Below, one piece after another: positions 36,468 through 48,110 of a DNA stretch of 64,000 bases (its first letter is position 1; every line of letters begins with the position of its first letter). The notes under the pieces were generated by a model. The model ran no database searches, was not told where the DNA came from, and saw nothing but the letters and a program-made list of their open reading frames with translations. The position numbers and the translations under genes were made by a program. Origin of the DNA: Pterois miles (lineage: Eukaryota > Chordata > Actinopteri > Perciformes > Scorpaenidae); NCBI GenBank assembly GCA_947000775.1, contig CAMQGK010000637.1, forward strand, positions 15,069,501-15,133,500, written 5' to 3'.

Positions 36468-37062
36468 CTATGTAAAGCGATCTGAATTCATCTTTCTGAG
36501 TTTGGGCGGCAGGTGTCCGTCCATCCTGCCCCCCCTCCCCCAGCCAGCCGCTGCAGCTTGGGAGGTAAGTCCGCCACCGACTTACTCATGGGCTCCGTGC
36601 TGATCTTGGACGCCTTACCGCTCAGCTTATCATCGGAGACGCCGGGAACGGAGCTGATTCGCTGCAGCTTCATGGGCAGGTCTCCAAAGCTGTAAGTCAT
36701 CTCTGAGGTGGTGGAGCTCATCCTCAGGAGCTTCTTGGGCAGGCCGTCCCGCCCTGTGATCTTCTGGAGCTTGGTGGGCAGCTTGGTGGTGCTGTCATTG
36801 TCCTCCAGCGTCTCCAGGCAGTCCAGAGAGCTGTTCTTCTCCCCGCTGTTGCACAAGGACGGAGCCATGAGGGGCGACGAGAGGAGCAAAGCCTCCTCCT
36901 GCTCCTTCACGCTGTACGGAGGGGTGGGCACCTCGAATGTGGCGTGGAACTGAGAGTAGTCCACCTTAAAGAAGCCTTCCTCCAAGGAGATGACCGGGAA
37001 GAAGCGATGTCCCCACAGGACCTCGTCCTCGGTGTAAGACGTCCTCGCTTGGCAGGTCATCC
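36468..37062 (-). CDS. kcnj3: kcnj3 (GIRK1, Kir3.1) last coding exon, apparent frameshift
   Basis: GIRK1 is the subunit of G-protein-gated inward-rectifier potassium channels. It assembles with other GIRK subunits in the plasma membrane and opens on binding G-protein beta-gamma after receptor activation. This exon encodes roughly the last 198 residues, all cytoplasmic. It covers the end of the Ig-like C-terminal domain (GMTCQARTSYTEDEVLWGHR, then EEGFFKVDYSQFHATFEV) and the GIRK1-specific tail. The leucine in PVISLEEG appears to align with mammalian Leu333, implicated in beta-gamma activation. The tail repeats an LPxKL motif five times. The exon starts at 37062 after the acceptor TTTACGACAG, with a split glycine codon. 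As written, the frame runs out of register at a seven-C plus-strand run (36529-36535) and stops at 36488. One extra base restores the conserved ending LPPKLRKMNSDRFT and TAG at 36468. The a or b paralogue cannot be told apart. Confidence 0.95.
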
Positions 37063-37917
37063 CTGTCGTAAACAAAACAAAACAGAGTGGATGAATTTAT
37101 TTCTACAAATTCATGTTGAGGCCTCAAAAATGACAGCAAATGATGTGTCATTCTTACCACAGCCCAACATTTTAAGATGAAATGTTTCATGACTCTAGTC
37201 ACCAACAGAGCCCTGATTTAATTATATGCTTGGCTCCCTTCCATAAGAATCAACAACCCACTATTCACCAGGATTCTTGCATTTTCACATCACAAAGCAA
37301 ACAATATTGCAAACAAAAGTGCCTCATGTATTACAGAGCCAGCTGCCTACATAAAAAGCTTAATTGATTTTTTTGAGTTTCAAAACGTGATGTTTATGAG
37401 CAATTTCCTGCCTAACTTGAAAGATAATTAAAAGTGCGATTGGAGTTATTTGCTGTGTGCATTTTATAAGACTGGATAATTATTTAATCATTACAAACCC
37501 AATTCATTCTGAAAATACTCTATAAAGGAACCACCAATGCTGTTGTACATTTTGATATCAGTATCATTTTATAGTATTTAGTTTTGCTTACCTGATGTTC
37601 AACATTATTGCATACAAAACAGGTTAAGGTTGACCCAAGACAGACAACAACCCAGAAATATTAACAACTATCCTTCGCATTTAATGGAGGAAGAAGTAAC
37701 ACTTCATGAGGAAGAACGCTTGTTTCAGTTAGTAAGAAACAAGTGTGAATTTGCAATGGCTGCAACCATGTGTGCATGCCGTCATACATGTACACACAAC
37801 CTCACAAACTAAATGTTCTCGTCCCGACCCACATGTTGACGCTTTGTCAGGCCCCGCAACGGCACTTTATGGTTGCAGTAAACACCTGCTTAGTGCTGTG
37901 AATTAAACACACTTGCT

Positions 37918-38280
37918 TAGGTTTAGTCAGCAAAGCCGCTATAGTTAGGTTTAGGAACTTGGTTGGGATTTAAATTGCTGTTTGTAAAGTGAAAATGAAA
38001 CTGAAAGTTCGGGACATGAATGAACAGCTGATTGTAAGGTGAAACAGAAACTTTCAGACACAGCGGTCTCCTGGGTTAAAGCTTTCTGTTTGTTGGACGC
38101 TCTTTATAATATGTCATCACAGTCATTCCCAGCGTGCTTTCTCTGGCCATTTAATATTGATGTGGTTGTGTTTACATTGTAGTTAACGGAAAGCCTGGTG
38201 CATCGCATACTGCTACAAAAGGGTGTCTTATGCAGCGGTATTGAACGCAGATGGTTGCGACAAAGTCTCGGGCTGCACAA
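37918..38280 (+). repeat. Family C repeat copy
   Basis: Shares AACAGCTGATTGTAAG, TTTACATTGTAGTTAACGGA and AAGCCTGGTGCATCGCATAC in the same order as the copies at 22661 and 56098. Preceded by TTTAGGTTTAG-like motifs. Confidence 0.55.
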
Positions 38281-38295
38281 ACAGTTCAAATAAAT

Positions 38296-38560
38296 TTGTA
38301 TGTAATCCACGTGAACTAGGAAAAATAAAGATGGATGGATGGGCAGGTCAAAAAATACCAGACTCTCGCCCAGGAGACCGGTGTTTGTCCCGTGTGAGAC
38401 CTGAGGTCAACCTTGATTTATTCGTCAAGTAACTTCCGTACTTAAATTTTGCCACTTTCGTAGTTATTTTAAACAAAGCCAATGTCTTTGCCTAAACCTA
38501 ACCAAGTAATTTCCTGTGAATACAGAAGTTTATTTTGAAAAGACTGTATGCATGTAATGA
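38296..38560 (+). repeat. Family D repeat copy
   Basis: It contains GTAATCCACGTGAACTAGG, GCCCAGGAGACCGGTGTTTG, ACTTCCGTACTTAAATTTTG and CCTAAACCTAACCAAG, in the same order as at 26977 and 61872. Confidence 0.55.
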
Positions 38561-38679
38561 GTAGATATTGACACGTGTGCTGGACTCTCGTAGGGAAAAC
38601 GCACAAAAAATGAGGAATAACTTGTCGTAACATATAGGAGGCGTTGTATGAGGATACTGTTGCATTATAGGCCGCTTCC

Positions 38680-39730
38680 ACTGTCACAGCCCCTTGTTGC
38701 TAGTTGGCATGAACACAAACACACACATTCACACCCACGCACTTGACCTCCATGCCAAATTTTAGCCTCCAGCGGTGAGAACTGCAGCCGTGTAACGGCG
38801 GGGGAATGTTTGCGGACCAACCGACGGGGTGAGCTATAGAGCTGCTGGTTGCAGCTAAAAAACACAGGTCTTCACGTCACCTCTTGTGCTGCTTACCAGT
38901 TCAGTCCACACCTTTAGTTTGGCTAGCAGCTCCAACAGACACAGGGTTAAAATAATCAAATTGCTGGAACCCACAGGAGTAATTCAGCTGCAGGCATCGG
39001 CAGGTCTAGCTATCACTTCCTTTGGTGCAAGAAAGGAGACGCCCCAGGTGAACAGGGTAAAAAACAACTAATAGATATCACAACTAACATTAAGGTTATT
39101 ATGTTTTTTGTATTACAAGTTTTCTGAAATATGCAAATGAAGCATTGTCTTCTCAAATATGTGTTAATTTTCACACATTTCCAGAAAAGAAATCTGAATA
39201 CTGGATACAGCCTGATTCAACATTGTTTCATTTTGTTGAAAAATTAGAGTAAAAGGTTTTTACGGAGGAGATTTGGGATATATTATTTATTTATACTGTC
39301 AACAGCCATTAAAAAAATCACCATGTTTTTAGGAATAAAATCTATAAGAGTATAGACAGGAAAAACACTCATTTTGAGGAAACAGCCACTAAAGACGTAT
39401 TAATATGTATTAAAATTTCACACATTTTGCAAGACACTACAGGTGAATAGGGTAAACAATGTAACTAATAGATATCACCATGAAACGTCCCCAGTTCATT
39501 ATTTACATTAAGACGATTGTTCCTCTGTATTACATGTAAATCAGGCATTACCTAATGCTAATTTTAGGTGAATTTAGGAGAAATTTACAGACACAAATAC
39601 ATTAAGTGTAGTAAATTAAACACCTAAATGTGTATTTTGGATTTTTTTCTTTCCACTAGTCTGAAAGAAGACATGTTATGGAAGCAAAATAGCCCAAAAT
39701 TGACCAGTGCATGTTATTGTCTGGAGCGAC
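38680..39730 (+). repeat. Dispersed repeat region
   Basis: The phrase AGGGTAAA...CTAATAGATATCAC occurs twice (near 39055 and 39446), and CATTACCTAATGCTAATTTT with GTGAATTTAGGAGAAATTT matches a fish repeat I recognise. A GC-richer part at 38750-38830 (GTTTGCGGACCAACCGACGG) is also a known repeat phrase. No gene seen. Confidence 0.4.
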
Positions 39731-41289
39731 TCCCCTTAAATCCAAATCACAAAAATGTACATGAAATATCTGTTACAGTACATAACCTCGATCAGCTGGA
39801 GAAAGGCCAAAATGAGTCTGACAATTTAGCTAAAAGGGTTAAATTCTGTCATTTAAAAGACTACAAATTAAAACGAAACATCCTGTTTCACATGTTCTGT
39901 GTTTGTCCCTCAGTTAAATCTCTGCTTAACAACTCCCCTCATCCTCACACAAAAAAAAAGAAATCAATGCAATTAGCAAAATCATGAGCTTTGAATAACC
40001 GATCAACAAACAAACAAAAAATCTTGCAAAGTTATTGGATGCTTATTAGCGATTACTCATCACCACTATTCAGCAGCTGCTGTCATAGCTGCATTATATC
40101 ATACTACACTGCTCACACGGCAAAGGCCCATCCATCTTGGCATATAATATTCGGCTGAAATAACAACTTCTATTCTTACTGAAAGTGAGTGTAGAAAATC
40201 TATAATTAGGTTTACATCTGAAACAAAACACTTAATTGGTTATATCAGCCTTTATTTTAGCATAGAGGAATGGCTGGGGGCACTCGTGTTAAGACTTGTT
40301 GAAATCCATTAGGAAATCAGTGACGGCAGTAGGTTATTATCACATGTTTTAATTACCAGATTAATATTGTTCTGGCAGCGACAGTTGGGTCCCAAACTAA
40401 GACGAGAGCGCTCGCTCACAGTGAGACGCCGCCGCTGATTGCGAGGATGTCATCATCGAAAACTGGAGGCATCTGTGATTCCGCCCGATTCCCAAGGTCA
40501 TAAAATAACTCACTGATAACAGCTCTGTACACAATCGCAGATGTGCAAGAGACTGAACATCAAGTGCGTTCGGGGTATTCAAAGTATTACTTCTGCACTA
40601 TTGCTTCACAGTCCTGCAGCCTTTGGGCATATGGAAGTGTGCTGCAGCGGATAAAGCGGGCGAAGCTAATGAGAACTTTGGGGCCAAAGCGATTGAGAGT
40701 TAAGTGTGAATGGAAATCTTATTGCATTGTGAGCTTTTAAAGCTGCCTCAAGCCAAAACACAGTCACCATTTGATCATCAACAGGCTTTTACTGATTCTG
40801 AGAAAGCTGCGGTGTAAAATGCTGTCTGTTTTGGTTTTATAACAGCTACTTAATCACTGCGGCTGGGTTGACACTCCTATCTCCCGATTCAATACTACCA
40901 CGACACTTGGGTGCTGATTCAATGTGTATTTTGATTTTCTAAGTATTATGATTTGATATTACCATTTATTGCCATATTTGTTAACTTTTTTAATGTTAGA
41001 TCATAGGGAAAAAGCTGAATCATACACTTCTATGGACTTTTACTTTGGAAAATATCGAAATTAATACAGTAAAAATGATCGATTTTCAGTATATACAGTA
41101 TGTAGTCAGCGATGGCTTGAAGTCAGATATATCAGTTATTGTCATTATTTAATTTTTTTTCAGCGACCCAAAAATCAAAGAATAAAGTCCCTCACAAATT
41201 AGTGGTATTTTCTTTTTAAATTATAAAGGGACATATAATGTTTTATACTTCTGGTGAATATAATCCATTTGATCTTATTTCCATGTCTG
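39731..41289. other. Non-coding stretch
   Basis: No exon, RNA gene or clear repeat terminus seen. Confidence 0.4.
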
Positions 41290-41660
41290 TATTGTGCATA
41301 TACAGTAGTTCCTTTTATCAACGCCTTATTTTGAAAACCAGACATAGTCATACATGTAAACTTCTGCTAACTTAGCTCTCCCATCAGCTCCGTTCTCTTC
41401 ATACATCCATGGTCAACATTTGAATGCATTTAACATAAATATCAGTATGGGTGCTCTACAGTTGTAGCGTCAGCTGATTTCGGTTTGTTTTGGTTGACGG
41501 ATACAGAACAGATGAAGACGTCATGTTACTCAAACTACAGCAATAAAAAAGCGGTAACTTCCTTCTACCTCCACATAGACCAAAATGAAGCAAACAAATC
41601 GATTCTGGCATTAAAAAATATATATTTCAAAACTGGAAAAAAAAAAAATAATCACAATAC
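41290..41660 (-). repeat. Family F repeat copy
   Basis: AATGCATTTAACATAAATAT, GGTGCTCTACAGTTGTAGCG and AACTTCCTTCTACCTCC reappear inverted and in the reverse order inside the hAT element at 45877-47154 (about 46070-46470). The two copies are therefore inverted relative to each other, some 4.7 kb apart. Confidence 0.6.
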
Positions 41661-43312
41661 ATAGGTGAATCAATATTTCCCCCCACCCCTGTTAACTAGA
41701 CATCCACACTGTAAATACAGGTAACTCTGCTGGTACATGATGAGGAAAAAAGGTTGGAACAAGTGAGATGAAATTGTGCTCGAGGCAAAAGGTTGCTACA
41801 GTAATACCCAGGACCCAAATAGCTTCATCTTACATCTATTAATAATGCTCTATTGTTCCTGCAGATGGTGTAGGAGTTAGACCTCAGAAACACATGAACC
41901 CTGCTGGCCTGGGGCTGAATCTCCTCTTCAACCTGTTTCCCCTCCTCTAGAGCCACTCAGTCGCACAAAAAAAAGAAGAAATCTCGCTGATGCGGACGGT
42001 TTAATTAGCTATACCCTCCTTCCAAAACCAACAAGAGCACTAGACTTAATCATGGTTGTTAATATGCATTTACTTCCCATACATTATTCAAGAGCCGATG
42101 CGTGAGCCGTTGTATAATTATAGACACGGTTGCATCACATATGTACAATTGTGTTGATAAAGACCAGCTGTTCTGCAACACCCACGTTCATATGGCACAC
42201 AGCATAACAGACACAGCAACAGTAGTGAACTGTGTGCCTCGACTTAGGCCATGACACACATTATGTAGAGAAACATGTAAGACGGAAACCTCAAGATCAA
42301 ACAGAGCACAGGTAAAAATAGCACACGTATAAAACAATAAAACCTGGTTTTTAAATGTTCTCCAGTTACTGAGTATACTTCCTAAAAATAGGAATCCAGT
42401 CAAATGAGAATACCCATATCGGTGTGTATTTCGTATTACTGTTAAAGGCTTATGTAACTCGAAAACACACGCCTGCCCGGGACTCAGTGTTTCTATGGAA
42501 ACAAAACTGTAGGAATGTGTGCATGCGACAGCCATAAACCTCCTCACTGCTGAGTTTGGTCAAAAGTAACAGTGACAACACAAAACAAAAGTCTCTCTCT
42601 CTTAGATCACGACAGCCAAAGTGCTCAAAATGGATTTTCCATTTAAGGCCGGTTCAAATCATCTTTAGTCCTCCCGAGTCGCACCAAAATGGTTTCACTG
42701 TCTCTGACCTTTCACAACACAAGAGGTTAATCTTATACTTTAGTGACTTCTCATCAGCGAATGCCAGAGTTCATATTACAAATGTCATCTTCCCTTCCTC
42801 TATCATCCGTCATATTGTTTTATATCTTCACGGATCCACATGCGGTATCATATGAGCATTGTGTCGTAAACACACACACACGGAGCGGCGGGGGAAAAAC
42901 AGCGATCCTCCTATCTGTGCTGCTGTTTGCTGCAGGCAACATGTAACTGCAGGACATCTCACCAGTGAGAAAGAGACACCTCAGATGTGTGGTGTGCAGT
43001 GTTTTCACAGTCAGTTAGAGGTGTCGGTAACATCAGTTAACATACAGTATGTCAAAAAAGAGAAGCCAAACAAGCATACACCGCTTCAGACTATTTTCTC
43101 TACACTTTTTTATACTCTGTACTATGTACAGGTACTGGTACTGGCTATAATATTTATGTTGCTTTAGCCTTTGGTGACATGTTTTCCCAAATTGTACTCG
43201 ACCACTCGACCATCAGGACTCTCCACACCTGACTATATCAAGAAATTAATAGCAAATTAATGCATCTGTGCCTACAACTGAGATTTTCAAAAATTGGTCG
43301 AACCAGTTTTTC
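41661..43312. other. Non-coding stretch
   Basis: No gene recognised. Overlapping frames at 42188-43167 lie on both strands with no family resemblance. Confidence 0.4.
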
Positions 43313-43432
43313 TTATCATACTATATCTAGTCTTTGGGCACATACTGGTTTTTGCAATATACTCCATAATATTTTACAAAAAAAACAGTAGTCCCATAAG
43401 TCCAAAGACGATATAATATGATAAGAAAATGG
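43313..43432. repeat. Inverted repeat around CTTATCATACTATATC
   Basis: TTTTCTTATCATACTATATC with TCTTTGGGCA at 43313-43345 pairs with GTCCAAAGACGATATAATAT and GATAAGAAAA at 43397-43432. A further direct copy (CCTTATCATACTAAATATAG, then TCTTTGGGCATA) lies at about 44840-44872, on the other side of the hAT element. The unit is probably an older local repeat into which the hAT inserted. Confidence 0.6.
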
Positions 43433-43585
43433 CTGTATCTCAGGCTACAAAACAAATTATTTGGTATTTATGAACTCATAACAAGTTGAAGATCAAAGAT
43501 ATGCACATATATGCAGTGTAAAAATATTTCATATGAAGGACATTTAATAAAATGTTTTTCAAAAATCCTGATTTCGACTATTAAT

Positions 43586-44705
43586 TACAGATAATGCAGA
43601 TAATTAACCGTTTAACCGATAGCGTTAATTGGTTAAACGGTTAAAAGAAATATTAATAATTAAGTAAAAGCTGACAAAAACACAGAGGGGTGGCTCATCA
43701 CTTTAAGGAGAAAAGCTGGTCCACCTTAAGAGAGAGTCGGCGCAGATACAGGAAGTTGGCTCGGGACTTCCAGCTAGCTTGTAGCCTCGTTGCATTTATT
43801 CACGACAAAGTAAACTGTACACACACTGTCTGCTACAGCTACGTTCACAGCTATAACGTCACCAACTAACCCACACTCACCACCGCGACACACAATCTGT
43901 CAGAAACTCGCTGAAGTTAAGCTACAGCGGGCACAAAGCCACCAGAAATGCTAACAGCTAGCAGCTGCTAACGTTGCGCAAACACACCCTGTTTGTCAGA
44001 CAATCACTATCGTTACAGCGGGCAGACACACAGTTGACAACCTGCTAAACTAAACTGAATGTGTGGTGGAGACTTTTACTGGGAAAGTGGCTGCATGTTC
44101 GTGATGCTACCTGCAGCATCGTGGCTGCTAACGCTCCAGGAACGATGAACTGGAGACAGTGAACGCAGCATCCTGGCTGCTAACGCTCCAGGAACGATGA
44201 ACTGGAGACAGTGAACGCAGCATCCTGGCTGCTAACGCTCCAGGAAAGATGAACTGGAGACAGTGAACGCAGCATCGTGGCTGCTAACGCTCCAGGAACG
44301 ATGAACTGGAGACAGTGAACGCAGCATTGTGGCTGCTAACGCTCCAGGAACGATGAACTGGAGACAGTGAACGCAGCATCGTGGCTGCTAACGCTCCAGG
44401 AACGATGAACTGGAGACAGTGAACGCAGCATCGTGGCTGCTAACGCTCCAGGAACGATGAACTGGAGACAGTGAACGCAGCATTGTGGCTGCTAACGCTC
44501 CAGGAAAGATGAACTGGAGACAGTGAACGCAGCATCCTGGCTGCTACAGTCGCTCTCCTGATGGTGAACTGTTGACTCAGTTGTCTAATGTGCTCATATG
44601 CTGCAGCTGGCGCACCGCTGCATGCGAGGCATAAATCTTGTCAGTTAACTGTTAATACTCTGTTAATGAGGATCAGTTAAAAAAAAATCAAAATTACCAT
44701 CCCTA
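43586..44705 (-). mobile_element. hAT-type element (1120 bp) with perfect 8-bp duplication
   Basis: Flanked by identical CTATTAAT copies (43578-43585 and 44706-44713). The ends are imperfectly inverted: TACAGATAATGCAG on the left, and TAGGGATGGTAATTTTG on the right read on minus. Inside the left end is a strong palindrome, TTAACCGTTTAACCGATAGC with GGTTAAACGGTTAA. The interior has a tandem array of a 52-bp unit (44113-44546). No transposase frame is present, so it is non-autonomous. The perfect duplication suggests a fairly recent insertion. Confidence 0.75.
44113..44546. repeat. Minisatellite, 52-bp unit, eight full copies plus part
   Basis: Units start at 44113, 44165, 44217, 44269, 44321, 44373, 44425 and 44477, with a partial ninth at 44529. 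Each begins GCAGCATCGTGGCTGCTAAC or a variant (CATCCTGG, CATTGTGG) and ends GGAGACAGTGAAC. Variants AACGATG and AAAGATG are mixed along the array. The period is exactly 52 and not a multiple of three, so it is not coding. It lies wholly inside the hAT element at 43586-44705. Confidence 0.95.
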
Positions 44706-44713
44706 CTATTAAT

Positions 44714-45876
44714 AAAAGTGTGATTTCTTTATGTGATGTTTTGTGATCTAAAGCATTGTACTCTTAGATACTTGCCTAAAGTATATCCATACCAAATGTC
44801 AAGACTTTTGACCAATCAGAACAAATGTTGTGGCATTTTTCCTTATCATACTAAATATAGTCTTTGGGCATAAATGGGTTGATTTATTACTATACTGGCC
44901 TGAAATTACCTCATTACGTATGTTTCATCAACCATGAAAAACAGGATGTTTTTCTCGCTGTTTTCCCATTTCTTTAAAGCTTCATGACAATGTGTTTCTG
45001 AGTTTAATGTAAAGGCTGTATTGGCTTTAATCCTTCAGTTTATCTTAAAATTAACCTGCAATAATTTTGCTAAACAGCTCATCTGTGATTTTTTAACCAA
45101 AATGCAAAAAAAATATATATATATATCCCAGATCAGCTGGATTTTCTGCTCCTTTTTCTTATATGATATTAAGTTAAATACTGTTGATTTTGTCTGAGAA
45201 AAAGTATTTGAATGTGTTATCTGGGGCTCTGGATGATTGAAGATTTTAACAACCAAAACAAACTAACCAACCCCCAAAATTGGTTTTCAGAGGTAATTGT
45301 ACATAGTTGGCAGATTAATTTGTGATTAAAATCATCTTTCGCTGCAGCCCTAACCAAAAATCAAAAAAGCAAATCAACACATGAGCAAATTCACGAGCAA
45401 TAAAAACTACAGTTAAAGTAGAGTAGCTCTGTTCAGAGAAACAGGATGGCAGAAGAAACCAGGAGGGGAAAAACATCTCTGGAATCGATCGACACAATTC
45501 CTCATTCAGCCCATTAGGAGAGAAATTTATAAGTCTGTGGATCCATTACACTTCTAATTTCACTAAATGGTTATCTGTTCCCCTGTGTGACTCAGTATAA
45601 GACAATACCAGTAAATTTCAAATCCTAAATGGAGTGGCCCCTCTCAATAAAAGAGATTCTGTACCACCTCGTTACACAATCTCTGCTGGAGTAAACAGTA
45701 ATTATATATGTTACATACTGTATGTTTCATAGTCAAATAAACACACTGTTGTGTGTTATAATATAGGAGCTGCACAATGAAAAACATATTTATGCAGATA
45801 ATGATTTGGCAAATGACTAAATTACAGTACTAAATGTCTCTTATGCAAGCATCAACATGTCTTCTCAACATGTGAG
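44714..45876. other. Non-coding stretch
   Basis: No gene. Contains a short TA tract near 45112-45126. Confidence 0.4.
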
Positions 45877-47154
45877 CAGGCGTGAAAGTATGCCGGTACA
45901 GTCCGGTACTCAGTACTGCTTAAAGTTTCAGTGCCGGTACTCAGTACCAGGACGAAGGGACAGCAGCTGCCTGCCAAAACCCATACTCAACCCGTCACTC
46001 ACGACTGCATTTTAAACAAAAAAAACACATCTGCTAACATTAGGTCACCATGCAGTTAGTTACTTGAGCTGGGAAAAAAATAGATTATTTTTTTACGATT
46101 CTGAAATTGATCTTTTGCTACCAGAGCCAATAGATTTGCTTCATTTGAGTCTATGCAGAGGTAGAAGGAAGTTATTGCTTTTATTGTTGTAGTCTGAGTA
46201 ACACGAAAACGGCAGAGTATCAGCGTGGATATGACCTGCACCACAGGAAACATTAGCATATCACAGTAATGTTAGATCATCTCTGTGGTCGCTACAACTG
46301 TAGAGCACCAATATACTGACATTTATGTTAAATGCATTCAAACGGCCCTGATGGAGCCAAACATAGATGTATAAAGAGGACGGAGCTGACAACAGAGCTA
46401 GAGACGGACTTGGCGAAGTTAGCTGAAGTACACATGTGTGACTTTATCAGGTTTTCAAAATAAGGTGTTAACAAAGGGAACTGTGTATACAACAAACATA
46501 TATGGAGATAAGATTGATTGGATTATATTCAACAGAAGTATAAAACATTACATCCATCCATCTGCAACCGCTTATCCCGTTAGGGGTTGCGGTCAACCAT
46601 TCACACTCCCATTTCAAATTAGAGTCATCAATTAACCTGCATTACTTTGGACTGTTGGAGGAAACTGGAGAACCTGGAGAAAACCCACGCTAATACAGGG
46701 AGAACATGCAAAATCTACACAGAAGGGCCTCAAGCCGGATTCGAACCTGTGACCCTCTTGCTGTGAAGCGACAGTTCTACATGTCCCTAAATTATGTTTC
46801 ACTTTCACTAACATTGGCAGATAGGGCGTTAGTGCCTCATTCATGCGGTGTCGGAATAATCAGAAATACCAGTTCCCGACTAGTAAAATTCACGTGAATG
46901 CCCCCTTAAGACGGAACAACTCAAAACTAGAAAAGTTTTGTCAACATTTACAATTTATTCTGCAGGACTTTCACCATTTAAATAATTATTTTGATGTACA
47001 TGATGTCTGGCGTTTCTGATTTCTTTCGTCACCACACAGGCATTGGATCATGTGTTCAGGGATGCATGAAGTTGGGAGTGGGAGGAGAACAATATCAAGT
47101 AATGAAGTTTGGGGTGGTAGTACCAGCAAGTACTTCAATCTACCTTCACCCCTG
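45877..47154. mobile_element. hAT-type element (1278 bp) with perfect 8-bp duplication
   Basis: Identical CATGTGAG copies flank it (45869-45876 and 47155-47162). The ends are CAGGCGTGAAAGTA and, on minus from the right, CAGGGGTGAAGGTA, matching at 12 of 14 positions. Next to the left end is GGTACAGTCCGGTACTCAGT, a second palindromic motif. Inside lie a family F segment (about 46070-46470) and a SINE (46551-46779), so part of the length is inserted material. No transposase frame is seen. Confidence 0.75.
46551..46779 (-). mobile_element. tRNA-derived SINE with LINE-like tail, internally deleted
   Basis: Same family as 19861-20208. On minus it runs from a head with GGTTCGAATCCGGC through GGGTTTTCTCCAGGTTCTC to a GATGGATG end. 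About 100 bases of the body, present at 19900-20000 in the other copy, are missing after GTTAGGGGTTGCGG. It sits inside the hAT element at 45877-47154. Confidence 0.75.
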
Positions 47155-47429
47155 CATGTGAGGGTATTTAAAGATACACTGACCGTTTAAATTTGTATCT
47201 GCTATCAGTCGCTGTGTTTCAAAATAATCAATGAAATTAAGTGGTGGAAAACAAGCCCAAAAAAAACACAAAAATGATAATGACTACTTACATGTGAAAA
47301 TCCAGTATTCAAAATTAACTTAAAGCTCACTAATTTTTCACTAAAAATGCATTTAAATGACTATGTCTACCGTGAAAGTGATCACTTGTGACAAACTCAT
47401 CAAAAATTAGTCTCTGCAGTTGCCCTCAG

Positions 47430-48110
47430 CTCCGCAGCGCGTTTTAGCATCTTTCAGCTCATTGTTTTGGTTTCAGTTCAGCTGTGTTCCACTCTCTTCT
47501 CATCTCTCTCATCAGCAACATTTCCAGCAGCAGGAGTGAAAAGGCTCTGATAAACCCACTGTAGCCGACATTACCTGCCCCGGCAGACAGTTAGCGACTA
47601 GCTGGTGAACACAGTGGAGCGTTTGGCAGCTAAAGAGCCAGATATTTCTCCTCGAGAGTTGCTGGAGACCTTTAAGCCTGGACCAGACCAGCTGCGAGAG
47701 CAGCGCGTGGCGGCTGCATTACCTGTTGTTTTTTTAATTTCAGCATCCATGTTAACAGGTTAGAGCTGCCACACTGCTCGCATAAGATGCGTGTCTCACG
47801 CGACTCGGCTGCATCTCTTCTAGAGATCTGAGGTCTCGCCTATTTTTGACGGGAGCTCTGTGTGGTTCATAGCAGCAACAGAAATCATCATGGAAATCAT
47901 TGTTTGACTGTATATTGACATCATATCAGCAACATAACTACACTTTCAATGTCAAAATGTCACGGACATGAAAAAAGTAAAGATATATTTGTAAATCAAC
48001 ACTTGCTTCCTTTCATTTCAAAATAAAAGCCCTCCGGGGTTTTTTTCTGTGGACAGAATTCCTTCTATTGTTAACATGAGGCTTTTATTTTGAAATATTT
48101 GGACGACAGT
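47430..48110. repeat. Dispersed repeat region
   Basis: It contains GAGCGTTTGGCAGCTAAAGA and AGTTAGCGACTAGCTGGTGA, phrases from a fish repeat I recognise, and an inverted pair TTTCAAAATAAAAGCC (48017) and GGCTTTTATTTTGAAA (48081). No gene seen. Confidence 0.45.

Noticed and set aside
44113..44546. CRISPR-like regular array
   Set aside because: The units are contiguous 52-bp tandem copies with no unique spacers, in a vertebrate genome and inside a transposon. It is a minisatellite.
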